DNA from: Pigmentiphaga daeguensis
GTDB taxonomy: Bacteria > Pseudomonadota > Gammaproteobacteria > Burkholderiales > Burkholderiaceae_B
Reading direction: 5' to 3'
Assembly: GCF_039523035.1 (NCBI RefSeq)
Contig: NZ_BAAAEN010000013.1
Location: 98,211 to 162,210, forward strand
DNA: 64,000 bases
Shown: piece by piece, positions 7,294 through 16,103 of the stretch
Numbering within the stretch: the stretch's first letter is position 1
Layout: each line of letters begins with the position of its first letter
Notes under the pieces: model-generated
Databases searched by the model: none
The model's input: only the letters and a program-made list of their open reading frames with translations
Told to the model about the DNA's origin: nothing
Made by a program: the position numbers and the translations under genes

Positions 7294-9411
7294 ATGGAAC
7301 ATGCCTGGCAATTCTTCCGCGCGGGCGGCGTCGATCAGGTATCGATCCGCTCGGGCGCCGATGTATGCCATCTCGATCAGCTGGATCAGAAATTATGGGT
7401 GGCGCTGGCCTGCCCCACGCGCGGCATCGAGTTCGACCCCCGCACCCTCGACCTGATCGATACCGATGCGGACGGCCGCATCCGCCCCCCCGAACTGCTG
7501 GCCGCGTGCCGGTGGACATGCGAGCGGCTGCGTGATCCGGACCGGCTGCTGCAAGGCGGCGACACGCTGGCGCTGGACGCCCTGTCCAACGGCGAAGCAG
7601 GCATGCAACTGGCCGAGGAAGCCCGCCACATCCTGCAATTGCTGGGCAAGCCGGGCGATACCATCGGCCTGGCCGACGTCGCCGATCGCAGTCGCCTGCT
7701 CGCGGCCATGCGCTTCAACGGCGATGGCGTCATCACGGAAGACACGGCGGAAGCGCCCGCGGTCCGCGCCGCGATCCGCCGCATCATGGAGACCCATGGC
7801 GGCGTAGAGGGGCTGGACGGCAAGCCTGGCACGGACCGGGCGCGCGCCGACGCCTTCTTCGCCGAGGCCGCGGCGATCCGCCAATGGCGCGACAAGGTGT
7901 CGGGAGACCGCTCCGTCGTGCCGCTGGGCGACGACACCCCTGCGGCGATCCAGGCCGTGAACGCGGTACAGGCCAAGATCGAGGACTATTACGCGCGCTG
8001 CCGCCTGGCGGGCTACGACCGCCGGGCGGCTTCCGCACTGAACCCCTCGCAGGAGGAATACCGCAAGCTGTACGACGAGGCGCTGACCCTGGGTTCGGAT
8101 CACATCGCCCGCCTGCCGCTGGCGGCCATCGCGGCCGATCGTCCGCTGCCGCTGCGCGACGGCGTCAATCCCGCCTGGGCGCAGGCACTCGAGACCTTCC
8201 GTACCCGTGCCGCGGAACCCCTGCTGGGCACGCCGCTCGACACCCTGCCGGAGCCGGCGTGGCGGCAGTTGATGGCGCGGCTGGAACCGGCCCGGAACTG
8301 GCTGGCCGCCAAGCCGCAGACACGGCTCGACGCCGTGGCCGTGGCCGACCTCATGGCCATGCTGGAGGACGGCACCGAAGCAGCGGTCAAATCCCTGCTC
8401 GACGCCGACGAGAAGATCGAGCCGCGCACCACGCGCATGGGCGATCTGGAAAAACTGCTGCGCTTCCAGCGCGACCTCGCGCACCTGCTCGACAACTTCG
8501 TCTCGTTCAAGGACTTCTACCGCCGCGAAGGCGCGATCTTCCAGGCCGGCACCCTGTACCTGGACGCGCGCAGCTGCGAGCTGACGGTGCGCGTCGAGGA
8601 CGCGGCCCGCCATGCGGCCCTGGCTGGCCTGGCCAAGGCCTACCTCGTCTACTGCGATTGCCGCCGCCAGGCGGAGAAAATCACCATCGTCGCGGCGGTC
8701 ACGGCCGGCGACGTGGACTTTCTTTTCGTCGGCCGCAACGGCGTGTTCTACGACCGCCAGGGCCGCGACTGGGACGCCACCATCGTCAAGATCATCGAGA
8801 ACCCCACCAGCATCGCGCAGGCCTTCTTCTCTCCGTACAAGAAGTTCGTACGCATGATCGAGGAACAGGTCGCCAGGCGCGCCGCCGCCAGCGACGAGGC
8901 GGCGCAGGGCAAGCTGGGCTCGCTCGCGGCCAACCTGGTCACCGCCGACAGGAAGGACGGGACGGCACGGCCAGCCACGCCGGGCAAGGTCGACGTGGGC
9001 ACCGTGGCCGCGCTGGGCGTCGCGCTCGGCAGCATCAGCACGGTCCTGGTGGCGGTCTTCACCAAGTTCGTGGACCTGGGCTGGTGGATACCGGTGGCGC
9101 TGCTGGGCATCGTCCTGAGCATCTCCGGCCCCAGCGTGCTCATCGCCTGGCTCAAGCTGCGCCAGCGCAGCCTGGGCCCGCTGCTGGACGCCAGCGGCTG
9201 GGCCATCAATGGCCGCATGAAGATCAACGTCAAGCTGGGCGGCTCGCTCTCCCGCATGGCGCGCATCCCGCCGGACGCGGGACGCAACCTGCGCGATCCC
9301 TTCGCCGAGCGGCACGGCAAGGCCTGGGGCCTGGCCATCGTCCTGGCCCTGGTCGCGCTGGCCTGGCTGGCCTGGCGCGCGGGACTGCTGGATACGGTCC
9401 CGGCGATATAA
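7294..9411 (+). CDS. Large conserved-looking unknown protein with EF-hand loop and C-terminal membrane segments
   Basis: 705 residues, no enzyme family recognised. Residues 56-67 form a textbook calcium-binding EF-hand loop, DTDADGRIRPPE, with Asp at positions 1, 3 and 5, Gly at 6, Ile at 8 and Glu at 12. A second, degenerate loop (FNGDGVITED) lies near residues 141-150. The long middle part is soluble, mixed alpha/beta. Two hydrophobic segments at about 568-620 and one at about 678-700 suggest anchoring in the inner membrane, with the EF-hand part in the cytosol or periplasm. No signal peptide. The start ATG at 7294 is the first in frame. Calcium binding is inference from the loop; cellular role unknown. 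Confidence 0.8.
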   Translation: MEHAWQFFRAGGVDQVSIRSGADVCHLDQLDQKLWVALACPTRGIEFDPRTLDLIDTDADGRIRPPELLAACRWTCERLRDPDRLLQGGDTLALDALSNGEAGMQLAEEARHILQLLGKPGDTIGLADVADRSRLLAAMRFNGDGVITEDTAEAPAVRAAIRRIMETHGGVEGLDGKPGTDRARADAFFAEAAAIRQWRDKVSGDRSVVPLGDDTPAAIQAVNAVQAKIEDYYARCRLAGYDRRAASALNPSQEEYRKLYDEALTLGSDHIARLPLAAIAADRPLPLRDGVNPAWAQALETFRTRAAEPLLGTPLDTLPEPAWRQLMARLEPARNWLAAKPQTRLDAVAVADLMAMLEDGTEAAVKSLLDADEKIEPRTTRMGDLEKLLRFQRDLAHLLDNFVSFKDFYRREGAIFQAGTLYLDARSCELTVRVEDAARHAALAGLAKAYLVYCDCRRQAEKITIVAAVTAGDVDFLFVGRNGVFYDRQGRDWDATIVKIIENPTSIAQAFFSPYKKFVRMIEEQVARRAAASDEAAQGKLGSLAANLVTADRKDGTARPATPGKVDVGTVAALGVALGSISTVLVAVFTKFVDLGWWIPVALLGIVLSISGPSVLIAWLKLRQRSLGPLLDASGWAINGRMKINVKLGGSLSRMARIPPDAGRNLRDPFAERHGKAWGLAIVLALVALAWLAWRAGLLDTVPAI

Positions 9412-9427
9412 GCTTATTAGTAACAAT

Positions 9428-9459
9428 ACGTTGATGTTTTATTGACGAAAGCATAACGT
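9428..9459 (+). promoter_or_regulatory. Candidate promoter and overlapping dyad before the liv-like locus
   Basis: An unusually AT-rich stretch. ACGTTGATG (9428-9436) is mirrored by CATAACGT (9452-9459), and the same bases contain TTGATG (9431-9436) and TAACGT (9454-9459) 17 bases apart, resembling -35 and -10 boxes. A regulator, perhaps the MarR-like protein encoded at 16461, could bind here. Inference only. Confidence 0.35.
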
Positions 9460-9534
9460 TTACCTCCATCCACAGCCCCGCCGGCCTTCGCGCCGCCGCG
9501 GAGCCGTTCCTCCACCATCGACCCGAGAACCGAC

Positions 9535-10662
9535 GTGCCGACGCGACTCCCCTTCCGCCGCCTGCTGGCGGCCACCGCTGCCTCCGGCCTGTTGTCCGCC
9601 CCCGCCCTGGCCGCGGAACCGCCGATCACCGTCGGCCTGTTCACCCACTTGTCCGGCAACTTCGCCGAATACGGCGCGAGCTTCAAGAACGCCATCGAGC
9701 TCTATCTGGACAAGGTCAATGCCGACGGCGGCATCAATGGCCGCCCGATCAGGCTGGTGGTCGAGGACGACCGCAATTCGCCGCAGGAAGCCGCCACCGT
9801 GGCGCGCAAGATCGTGGCCACGCCCGGCGTGGTGCTGGCCATCGGTTCCTGGTCGACCACGGCGTCGCTGGCGGCGGCGCCCATCTTCACCGAGGCGAAG
9901 ATCGCGCAGATCAGCCCCACCTCGTCGCACCCGGACTTCAGCAAGCAGAGCCCGTATCAGTTCCGGCAGAACAATACCGACGACGTGCTGGCCCAGTACA
10001 ACGCCGACACCATCCACAAGCAGCTCAAGGCCAACCGCATCGTCATCCCGTACTCGCAGGACGACTGGGGCCTGTTCACCGTCAAGGCCACCTCGGCCGC
10101 CATCGAGAAGGACGGCGGCAAGGTGCTGCTGACCGAGGCCGTGATGCCCAACGCCCGGGACTTCCGGCCGCTGGTCAGCAAGATCAAGTCGCTCAAGCCC
10201 GACGGCGTCTTCCTGGCCCTGCCCTACCAGGAAGCCTCGATCTTCATCCAGCAGCTGCGCCAAGCCGGCGTCGACATTCCGGTGGGCGGCGGCGTGCCGC
10301 TGACCTCGCCCAAGTTCATCGAACTGGCGGGCAAGGCCGCCGAGGGCGTGGTCGTCCACAGCATCTTCTTCGCCGGCGATCCGTCCAAGAAGGCCTTCGT
10401 CGACGCCTACCGCGCCAAGTACAACCGTACGCCCGACCAGTTCGCCGCGCTGGCCTACGACGCAGCCGGCGTGGGCGTGGCCGCCATCCGCCGCGTCGTG
10501 CAATCGGGTAAGCCGCTGACCGGGCAGAGCGTGCGCGACGAACTGGCGGGCGGCCCCGCCTACGAGGGCGTCACCGGCGTGACCAAGTACGAGAACGGCA
10601 ACGTCCGCAAGGCGCCCACTTTCCTGGTGATACGCAACGGCGAATTCCAACTGAACAAGTAA
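9535..10662 (+). CDS. ABC transporter periplasmic ligand-binding protein (LivK/amide-binding type)
   Basis: Periplasmic binding protein of 375 residues for a high-affinity importer of the branched-chain amino acid (HAAT) family. A twin-arginine-free signal peptide (RRLLAATAASGLLSA, cleavage after ALA) precedes the type-I fold: ITVGLFTHLSGNFAEYG opens the first lobe and INGRPIRLVVEDDRNSPQEA is the typical LivK stretch. The start is GTG at 9535; no upstream ATG fits. It is first in a same-strand locus with permease, two ATPases, a flavoprotein pair and a 5-oxoprolinase, so the ligand may be an amide, lactam or amino-acid derivative rather than leucine. Confidence 0.88.
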   Translation: MPTRLPFRRLLAATAASGLLSAPALAAEPPITVGLFTHLSGNFAEYGASFKNAIELYLDKVNADGGINGRPIRLVVEDDRNSPQEAATVARKIVATPGVVLAIGSWSTTASLAAAPIFTEAKIAQISPTSSHPDFSKQSPYQFRQNNTDDVLAQYNADTIHKQLKANRIVIPYSQDDWGLFTVKATSAAIEKDGGKVLLTEAVMPNARDFRPLVSKIKSLKPDGVFLALPYQEASIFIQQLRQAGVDIPVGGGVPLTSPKFIELAGKAAEGVVVHSIFFAGDPSKKAFVDAYRAKYNRTPDQFAALAYDAAGVGVAAIRRVVQSGKPLTGQSVRDELAGGPAYEGVTGVTKYENGNVRKAPTFLVIRNGEFQLNK

Positions 10663-10675
10663 TTTCCTTCAGCGC

Positions 10676-10711
10676 CTGCCGCCGGCCCGCCTCACGGCGC
10701 GGCCGGCGCAG
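10676..10711 (+). terminator. Hairpin with T-run between binding protein and permease (probable attenuator)
   Basis: CTGCCGCCGGCCCGCC pairs with GGCGCGGCCGGCGCAG over a short loop with two single-base bulges, and TTTT follows at 10714-10717. Located in the 76-base gap after the binding-protein stop, it would end most transcripts and leave less mRNA for the permease, as is common when binding protein is needed in excess. Confidence 0.5.
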
Positions 10712-10738
10712 CCTTTTCCGGCCACCGCACTCATTCCC

Positions 10739-12619
10739 ATGCTCGAATTATTCGCCAGCCAGATTCTGAACGGCCTGGCCATCGGCCAGGTCTACGCCCT
10801 GATCGCGCTCGGCTTCTCGCTGGTGTTCGGCGTCTCCAATCTCATCAATTTCGCGCAGGGCGCGCTGTTCATGCTGGGCGCCTTCATCGCCTTCACCGGC
10901 GTGGCCGTGCTGCAACTGCCGCTGCCGGTCGCGGCCACCGGTTCGGTGCTGATCGTCGCGCTGCTGGGCATGCTGCTCGAACGGGTGGCGCTGCGTCCCC
11001 TGGAGAACGCGCCCTATATCGCCCCCGTGCTGTCCACGCTGGCGATCAGTCTCATCATCGAACAGCTGGCCGAGATCGTCTGGTCGCCCGAGAGCCAGTC
11101 CTTTCCCGTATCGTTCGATGAAGCCACCTACTACTTCGGCAACGCCTACGTCACCAGCACCGACCTGCTGATCTTCGGTTTCGGCGCGCTGGCCACGCTG
11201 GCCCTGACGCTGTTCCTGTCGCGCTCGTGGTGGGGCCGCGCGCTGCGCGCCACCGCGCAGGATCGCGATGCCGCGGCGCAACTGGGCGTGCGTACCGGCA
11301 GCGTGCGGCAACTGGCCTTCGCCCTGGCCGGCGCGCTGGGCGCCTTGAGCGGCGTGCTGGTCGCGCTCTATTTCAAGAGCGTGTTCCCGCAGATGGGGCT
11401 GCCCTTCGGCCTGAAAGGCTTCGCGGCGGCGCTGCTGGGCGGCTTGACCAGCACGCCGGGAGCGGTGCTGGGCGGCCTGCTGCTGGGCGTGGTCGAAACG
11501 CTGGCCAGCGCCTACATCGGCGAAGGATCGCGCGACCTGGTGGCGTTCTGCCTGGTGCTGGTCTTCCTGGTGTTCCGGCCGCACGGGCTGCTGGGCGACC
11601 GTCGCCTGGACGCGCTGGGCGGCGCCAGCGGCGCGGCGGGCGCCATGCCGACCACCAGCGTGCTGGCCTCGTCCTCCAGCCAGCGCGGCGCCGTGCGCGC
11701 CTGGGAACTCCCGCCCTGGGGCTTCCTGGCGGCAGCAGCCGTGCTGGCGCTGCTGCCGGCGCTCACGCAGAACGCCTATTTTCTGCAGGCCGTGGTCTAC
11801 GCCATGATCTTCGCCCTGCTGGTGGCCAGCGTCACGCTGGTCTCCGGGGCGCTGGGCGTGCTGTCCATCGGACATACGGCCTTCTACGGCGTGGGCGCCT
11901 ACGCGGTCGGGCTGCTGGCCCGCAATGCCGGCTGGCCGGCCGAGGCCGCGCTGATCGGCGCCGCCGCGGCCACCGCCTGTGTGGCGGTGGTGGCTGCCCT
12001 GCCGCTGCTCAAGCTCAGCGGCCACACGGCCGCGCTGGGCACGCTGGCCGTCGGGCAGATCGGCTATCTGGTGTTCATGAGCTGGCTGGACGTCACGCGC
12101 GGCCCCATGGGGTTCATCGGCATCCCGGCGCCCAGGCTGGCGCTGCTGGGCGGACTGCCGCTGCCGAGCCTGGCCGGCAAGTTCTGGCTGGTCGCGGCCG
12201 TGGCCGGGATCGCCCTGTTCCTGGCGCAGCGCCTGTTGGACTCCGGCGTGGGCCGGGCCTGGCGCGGCATACGCGAGGACCGGCTGGCGGCGCATACCGC
12301 CGGACTGCCGGTGCGCCGCTACCTGCTCGTGGGCTTCGCCTGTTCCGGCCTGCTGGCGGGTCTGGCGGGCGGCCTGTTCGCCTATGTGCAGAGCGTGGTC
12401 AGTCCCGAGAGCTTCACCGTCAGCGCCTCCATCCTGCTGTTGACCATCGCGGTGCTGGGGGGGCTGGGCAACCTGACCGGCGCGGCGCTGGCCGGCTTCG
12501 CGCTGACCCTGCTGCCGGAACTGCTGCGGCCCTTCGCCGAATGGCGCATGGTCGCCTACGGCCTGGCGCTGCTGATCATGCTGCGCCTGCGTCCGCATGG
12601 CCTCCTCGGAGCAAGATGA
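10739..12619 (+). CDS. Fused LivH-LivM ABC transporter permease
   Basis: Inner-membrane permease of 626 residues that joins the two subunits normally encoded separately. Residues 1 to about 300 are LivH-like (ALIALGFSLVFGVSNLINFAQG near the start; ends RPHGLLGDRRLD). A linker of about 35 residues rich in Ala, Ser and Thr follows, then a LivM-like half from about residue 335 (LSIGHTAFYGVGAYAVGLLA; coupling-loop region WRGIREDRLAAHTAG) ending RPHGLLGAR. Both halves end with the same RPHGLLG signature, which marks the fusion point. It should pair with the two ATPases at 12750 and 13594. Confidence 0.9.
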   Translation: MLELFASQILNGLAIGQVYALIALGFSLVFGVSNLINFAQGALFMLGAFIAFTGVAVLQLPLPVAATGSVLIVALLGMLLERVALRPLENAPYIAPVLSTLAISLIIEQLAEIVWSPESQSFPVSFDEATYYFGNAYVTSTDLLIFGFGALATLALTLFLSRSWWGRALRATAQDRDAAAQLGVRTGSVRQLAFALAGALGALSGVLVALYFKSVFPQMGLPFGLKGFAAALLGGLTSTPGAVLGGLLLGVVETLASAYIGEGSRDLVAFCLVLVFLVFRPHGLLGDRRLDALGGASGAAGAMPTTSVLASSSSQRGAVRAWELPPWGFLAAAAVLALLPALTQNAYFLQAVVYAMIFALLVASVTLVSGALGVLSIGHTAFYGVGAYAVGLLARNAGWPAEAALIGAAAATACVAVVAALPLLKLSGHTAALGTLAVGQIGYLVFMSWLDVTRGPMGFIGIPAPRLALLGGLPLPSLAGKFWLVAAVAGIALFLAQRLLDSGVGRAWRGIREDRLAAHTAGLPVRRYLLVGFACSGLLAGLAGGLFAYVQSVVSPESFTVSASILLLTIAVLGGLGNLTGAALAGFALTLLPELLRPFAEWRMVAYGLALLIMLRLRPHGLLGAR

Positions 12620-12620
12620 A

Positions 12621-12697
12621 ACCCACCCCCTACGCGCTACGCGCGCCCCCTCAAGGGGGCGGCACTGGCGGACCGGCAAAGCCGGATCCGCTGTGCC
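12621..12697. repeat. Nested-palindrome intergenic repeat inside the transporter operon
   Basis: Between permease and LivG lie two adjoining dyads: CGCCCCCT-CA-AGGGGGCG at 12644-12661, and a near-perfect 37-base hairpin at 12661-12697 whose left arm GGCACTGGCGGACCGGC is mirrored with few mismatches. Such GC-rich double-hairpin elements resemble the dispersed intergenic repeats of Bordetella-like genomes. It interrupts an otherwise tight operon (131-base gap) and could stabilise or terminate the mRNA. Only one copy is in this window. Confidence 0.6.
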
Positions 12698-12749
12698 CTC
12701 GATCGAAACACGCGTCGCAACGGACTCCTCTTTGCCATGAACGACTGAT

Positions 12750-13610
12750 ATGACGACTCGCGATGAACAACGAGGACTGCGGGTGGAGCGCCTGAGCCGC
12801 CATTTCCGCGGCGTCAAGGCGGTGGACGACGTCAGCTTCGCCGTCGCCCCGGGCCAGACCGTGGCGCTGGTGGGCCCCAACGGCGCCGGCAAGTCGACCC
12901 TGATCCAGTTGCTGAGCGGAGTCGAGAAACCTTCGTCGGGACATGTCTTCCTGGATGGCCGCCGCATCGACGGACTGGCCCCCGAGCGCATCGCCCGGCT
13001 GGGCCTGGGCCGCAGCTTCCAGACCTCGCGCGTGTTCCCCGCCCTGAGCGTATGGGACAGCGTGATGCTGGGCACCCAGGCCGGGCTGCTCGGCCGCGCG
13101 GGGTCCGCGCGGCTGGTCGATCCGCTGACCGAGATCGCCGGCGAACTGCTCGGCCTGCCCGCCTGGCGCCGCCGCCGGGCCGAGGCAGAGGAACGCGCCC
13201 GCGCGGCCCTGCAACGCTTCGGCGAACGGCTCTGGCCGCGGCGCGACCAGCCGGCCTACAGTCTTTCGTACGCGAACCGCCGGCGCCTGGAACTGGCGCG
13301 CGTGCTGGCTGCCCGGCCGCGCTTCGTGCTGTTCGACGAACCGGCCGCCGGCATGAACCCCAGCGAAACCGCCGAACTCACCGATCTGTTGCTCGCGCTG
13401 CGCGCGGAACAGCCGCAGCTCGGCATCCTGGTCGTCGAGCACAAGCTGTCCCTGGTCCGGCGCATCGCCGACCAGGCCATCGTCCTCAATCAGGGGCGGA
13501 TACTGGCCACCGGCACCCCGGCCGAGGCGCTGGACCATCCCGAAGTCGTCGAAGCCTACCTCGGCCGCGCGCGCAGGCGGCCGGTCAACTCGGATGCCCA
13601 TCTTGGCTGA
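12750..13610 (+). CDS. ABC transporter ATP-binding protein, LivG type
   Basis: Cytosolic ATPase subunit of 286 residues. Walker A is GPNGAGKST at about residue 48; Walker B ends in RFVLFDEPAAGM; the LivG-specific GLGRSFQTSRVFPALSVWDSVMLG stretch follows the Q-loop. The expected LSGGQ signature is replaced by LSYANRR, the usual LivG variant (LSYGxQR) with the Gly-x-Gln part altered. The C-terminal helix IRDQAIVLNQGRILATGTP-like segment is normal. Its last 17 bases overlap the next ATPase gene, so the pair is coupled. It drives the fused permease together with LivF. Confidence 0.9.
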   Translation: MTTRDEQRGLRVERLSRHFRGVKAVDDVSFAVAPGQTVALVGPNGAGKSTLIQLLSGVEKPSSGHVFLDGRRIDGLAPERIARLGLGRSFQTSRVFPALSVWDSVMLGTQAGLLGRAGSARLVDPLTEIAGELLGLPAWRRRRAEAEERARAALQRFGERLWPRRDQPAYSLSYANRRRLELARVLAARPRFVLFDEPAAGMNPSETAELTDLLLALRAEQPQLGILVVEHKLSLVRRIADQAIVLNQGRILATGTPAEALDHPEVVEAYLGRARRRPVNSDAHLG

Positions 13611-14385
13611 GCTGCCCTCTTCCTCCCCCCTGCTGCAACTGGACGCGGTCGACGTGCACTACGGCGCCGTCCAGGCCCTGTTCGGCGTCAGCCTGCGTGT
13701 CCAGGCCGGAGAAGTGGTCTCCGTGCTGGGCGGCAACGCGTCGGGCAAGTCCACGACCCTCAAGTCGGTGCTGGGCCTGGCCCGCCCGTCCAACGGACGC
13801 GTCCTGCTGGACGGCCGCGAGATCCAGGGCCTGGCGCCCGCCGAGGTCATCGGGCTGGGCGTGGCCAGCGTACCCGAGGGGCGCCGTGTGTTTCCGGACA
13901 TGACGGTGCGCGAAAACCTGCTGCTGGGGGCCTACCCGCGGCGCCACGACAAGTCCGCCGTGGCCGCCGACCTCGACGAGGTGTTCCAGGCCTTCCCGCG
14001 CCTGGCCGAGCGCCGGGGCCAGCTGGCCGGCACGCTGTCGGGCGGGGAACAGCAGATGCTGGCCCTGGGCCGGGCGTGGCTGCGGCGCGGGCGCCTGGTC
14101 TGCATCGACGAGCCGTCGATGGGCCTGTCGCCGAAATTCGTCGATGCGGTCTACGAGGTGCTGTTCCGCTGGAAGGCGTCCGGCCAGACCATCCTGCTGG
14201 TGGAACAGAACGCCCGCATCGCGCTGGAGCTGGCCGACCGGGCCTATGTGCTGCAGCACGGCCACGTGGTGCTGCAAGGCAATGCCGCCGATCTCGCGGC
14301 GGACCCCGCCGTGCAGCAGGCCTACCTGGGCGCGGAAGCCCCGGCCCGCGAATTGGAGGGGGCGCTGGCCCCCAACGGAGAATGA
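13594..14385 (+). CDS. ABC transporter ATP-binding protein, LivF type
   Basis: Second ATPase of the importer, 263 residues. Walker A reads GGNASGKSTT (Asn-Ala-Ser replaces the common Asn-Gly-Ala), signature LSGGEQQML, Walker B RLVCIDEPSMGLSP, and the LivF-type VPEGRRVFPDMTVRENLLLGAY segment. The start overlaps the LivG gene by 17 bases, and its stop overlaps the ATG of the flavoprotein gene at 14382, tying the transporter to the downstream redox genes in one translationally coupled operon. Confidence 0.9.
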   Translation: MPILAELPSSSPLLQLDAVDVHYGAVQALFGVSLRVQAGEVVSVLGGNASGKSTTLKSVLGLARPSNGRVLLDGREIQGLAPAEVIGLGVASVPEGRRVFPDMTVRENLLLGAYPRRHDKSAVAADLDEVFQAFPRLAERRGQLAGTLSGGEQQMLALGRAWLRRGRLVCIDEPSMGLSPKFVDAVYEVLFRWKASGQTILLVEQNARIALELADRAYVLQHGHVVLQGNAADLAADPAVQQAYLGAEAPARELEGALAPNGE

Positions 14386-16103
14386 ACATGTCCCATCCCA
14401 CCCTGCACACGCTGGAAACCGACGTGCTGGTGATAGGCGCCGGCGGTGCCGGCATGAGCGCGGCCATCGCCGCCTCGCAGGCCGGCAAGCGGGCCCTGCT
14501 GGCCGACCGCAGCCTGATCGGGCGCGGCGGCGCCACCATCATGGCCCAGATGACCGTGGCCGCCGCCCTGGGCGAACAAGGGCCGGACCACTGGCAGCAT
14601 CACCTGCGCGACACGCTGACGGCGGGCCGCGGCCTGTGCAGCGAACCCCTGGCCCGGCTGCTGTGCGAGGAAGGCGTGGACGCGATCCGCCTGCTGGACC
14701 GCTGGGGCGTGGGCTGGGCCCGCGACGGCGAGCGGATGGCACAGACCCGGGCCCCCGGCCACGACCGCCCCCGCTGCGTCTACGTCGACTACCTGAACAC
14801 CGGCCCCGCGGTGGCCAAGACCCTGCGCGCGCAGGCCGCGCGCGAGCCCGGCGTGCGGCGCGTGGGCGACCTGCTGGTGGTGGAACTGCTGCGCAAGGAC
14901 GGCCGCGTCACCGGCGCCGTGGCGCTGCACCTGGGCTCCGGCGACCCGGTCCTGATACGGGCCGGCGCCACCATCATCGCCACCGGCGGCCTGACGCGCC
15001 TGTACCGCCGCAACAGCGCCTCGCTCAACATGGGCGGCGACGGTTTCGCGCTGGCCCTGCGCGCGGGCGCCCGGCTGATCGACATGGAGTTCGTGCAGTT
15101 CTTCCCCATCGGCCACCTGGCGCCGCGCCTGGTCGGCTTCGACCCCATCATGTGGGATCCCTTCCGCTACAAGCTGGGCGGCAAGCTGCTGAACAACCAG
15201 GGAGAGGAATTCGTCGAACGCTACGGCAACGCCGCCGAAGGCCAGGGCTACACCACCACCCGCGACGCCGCGACCTACGCCATCCTGAAGGAGGTCGAGG
15301 CCGGCCGCGGCACGCCGGCCGGCGGCGCGTGGCTGAGCTTCCGCCACGTGCCGGAAGACACGCTGCGCGCGGCGTTCGGCCCCATCATCAACAAGCTGGC
15401 CAAGGCCGGCATCGATCTGACGAAGCAGATGATAGAAGTGGCGCCCATCGCCCACTATCACATGGGCGGCATCCGGGTGGACACCGACCTCGCCACCGAC
15501 GTGCCCGGCCTGTATGCCGCGGGCGAGGCCGTGGGCGGCGCCAACGGCGCGAACCGGCTGTCGGGCAACGCCATCACCGAGGCGATCGCCTTCGGACTGC
15601 GGGCCGGCCGCGCCGCGGCCGCCGACTGCCCGGAGCCGCCCTCGGTGGAAGCACTCGAGGCCCTGGCCCGCCCCTGGCTGCAACGGCTCGCGCCGCGCCA
15701 CGGCGAGCCGGACGCGCTCAATGCCGCGTCCCTGATCGAGGAATTGCAGGCGCTCATGCAGGCGCACGTCGGCCCCTTCCGCACCGAGGCGGGCCTGCGG
15801 CAGGCTCTGGACGGGCTGGACGCATTGCGGACACGGGCCGGCAGCGACCTGCCGGGCGGCGGGCCGCAGGACCCGGTGCGGCTGGACACGCTGGACCTGC
15901 GCAACATGCTGCTGGTGGCCGAGGCCGTGACCCGCTGCGCGCTGGCGCGGCGCGAGAGCCGCGGCGCGCACCAGCGCGAAGACCATCCCGGGCAGGAAGA
16001 CGCCTGGACGCTGAACCAGACCATCGCCTGGCGCGACGGCCAATGGACGCTGGCCACCCAGCCCGTCCAGCGCCTCGAGGCCACGCAGGAGGACATCGCA
16101 TGA
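14382..16103 (+). CDS. SdhA/FrdA-like FAD flavoprotein of unknown substrate
   Basis: 573-residue flavoprotein of the succinate dehydrogenase/fumarate reductase superfamily. The FAD site is seen in DVLVIGAGGAGMSAAIAASQAG near the N-terminus and HYHMGGIRVDTD plus LYAAGEAVGGANGANRLSGNA near residue 360. A conserved TTRDAATYAI segment holds the arginine used as acid/base in the family. The usual QFHPTG motif reads QFFPIG here, so the substrate-binding histidine and threonine of succinate/fumarate enzymes are missing. Start is the ATG at 14382, overlapping the LivF stop; an ATG at 14388 is an alternative. With the ferredoxin-like partner at 16100 it probably oxidises or reduces the imported compound in the cytosol. 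Confidence 0.85.
   Translation: MNMSHPTLHTLETDVLVIGAGGAGMSAAIAASQAGKRALLADRSLIGRGGATIMAQMTVAAALGEQGPDHWQHHLRDTLTAGRGLCSEPLARLLCEEGVDAIRLLDRWGVGWARDGERMAQTRAPGHDRPRCVYVDYLNTGPAVAKTLRAQAAREPGVRRVGDLLVVELLRKDGRVTGAVALHLGSGDPVLIRAGATIIATGGLTRLYRRNSASLNMGGDGFALALRAGARLIDMEFVQFFPIGHLAPRLVGFDPIMWDPFRYKLGGKLLNNQGEEFVERYGNAAEGQGYTTTRDAATYAILKEVEAGRGTPAGGAWLSFRHVPEDTLRAAFGPIINKLAKAGIDLTKQMIEVAPIAHYHMGGIRVDTDLATDVPGLYAAGEAVGGANGANRLSGNAITEAIAFGLRAGRAAAADCPEPPSVEALEALARPWLQRLAPRHGEPDALNAASLIEELQALMQAHVGPFRTEAGLRQALDGLDALRTRAGSDLPGGGPQDPVRLDTLDLRNMLLVAEAVTRCALARRESRGAHQREDHPGQEDAWTLNQTIAWRDGQWTLATQPVQRLEATQEDIA

Noticed and set aside
10748..13075. 775-codon reverse-strand open frame
   Set aside because: Antisense to the permease and LivG genes; Gln/His/Arg-rich and featureless.
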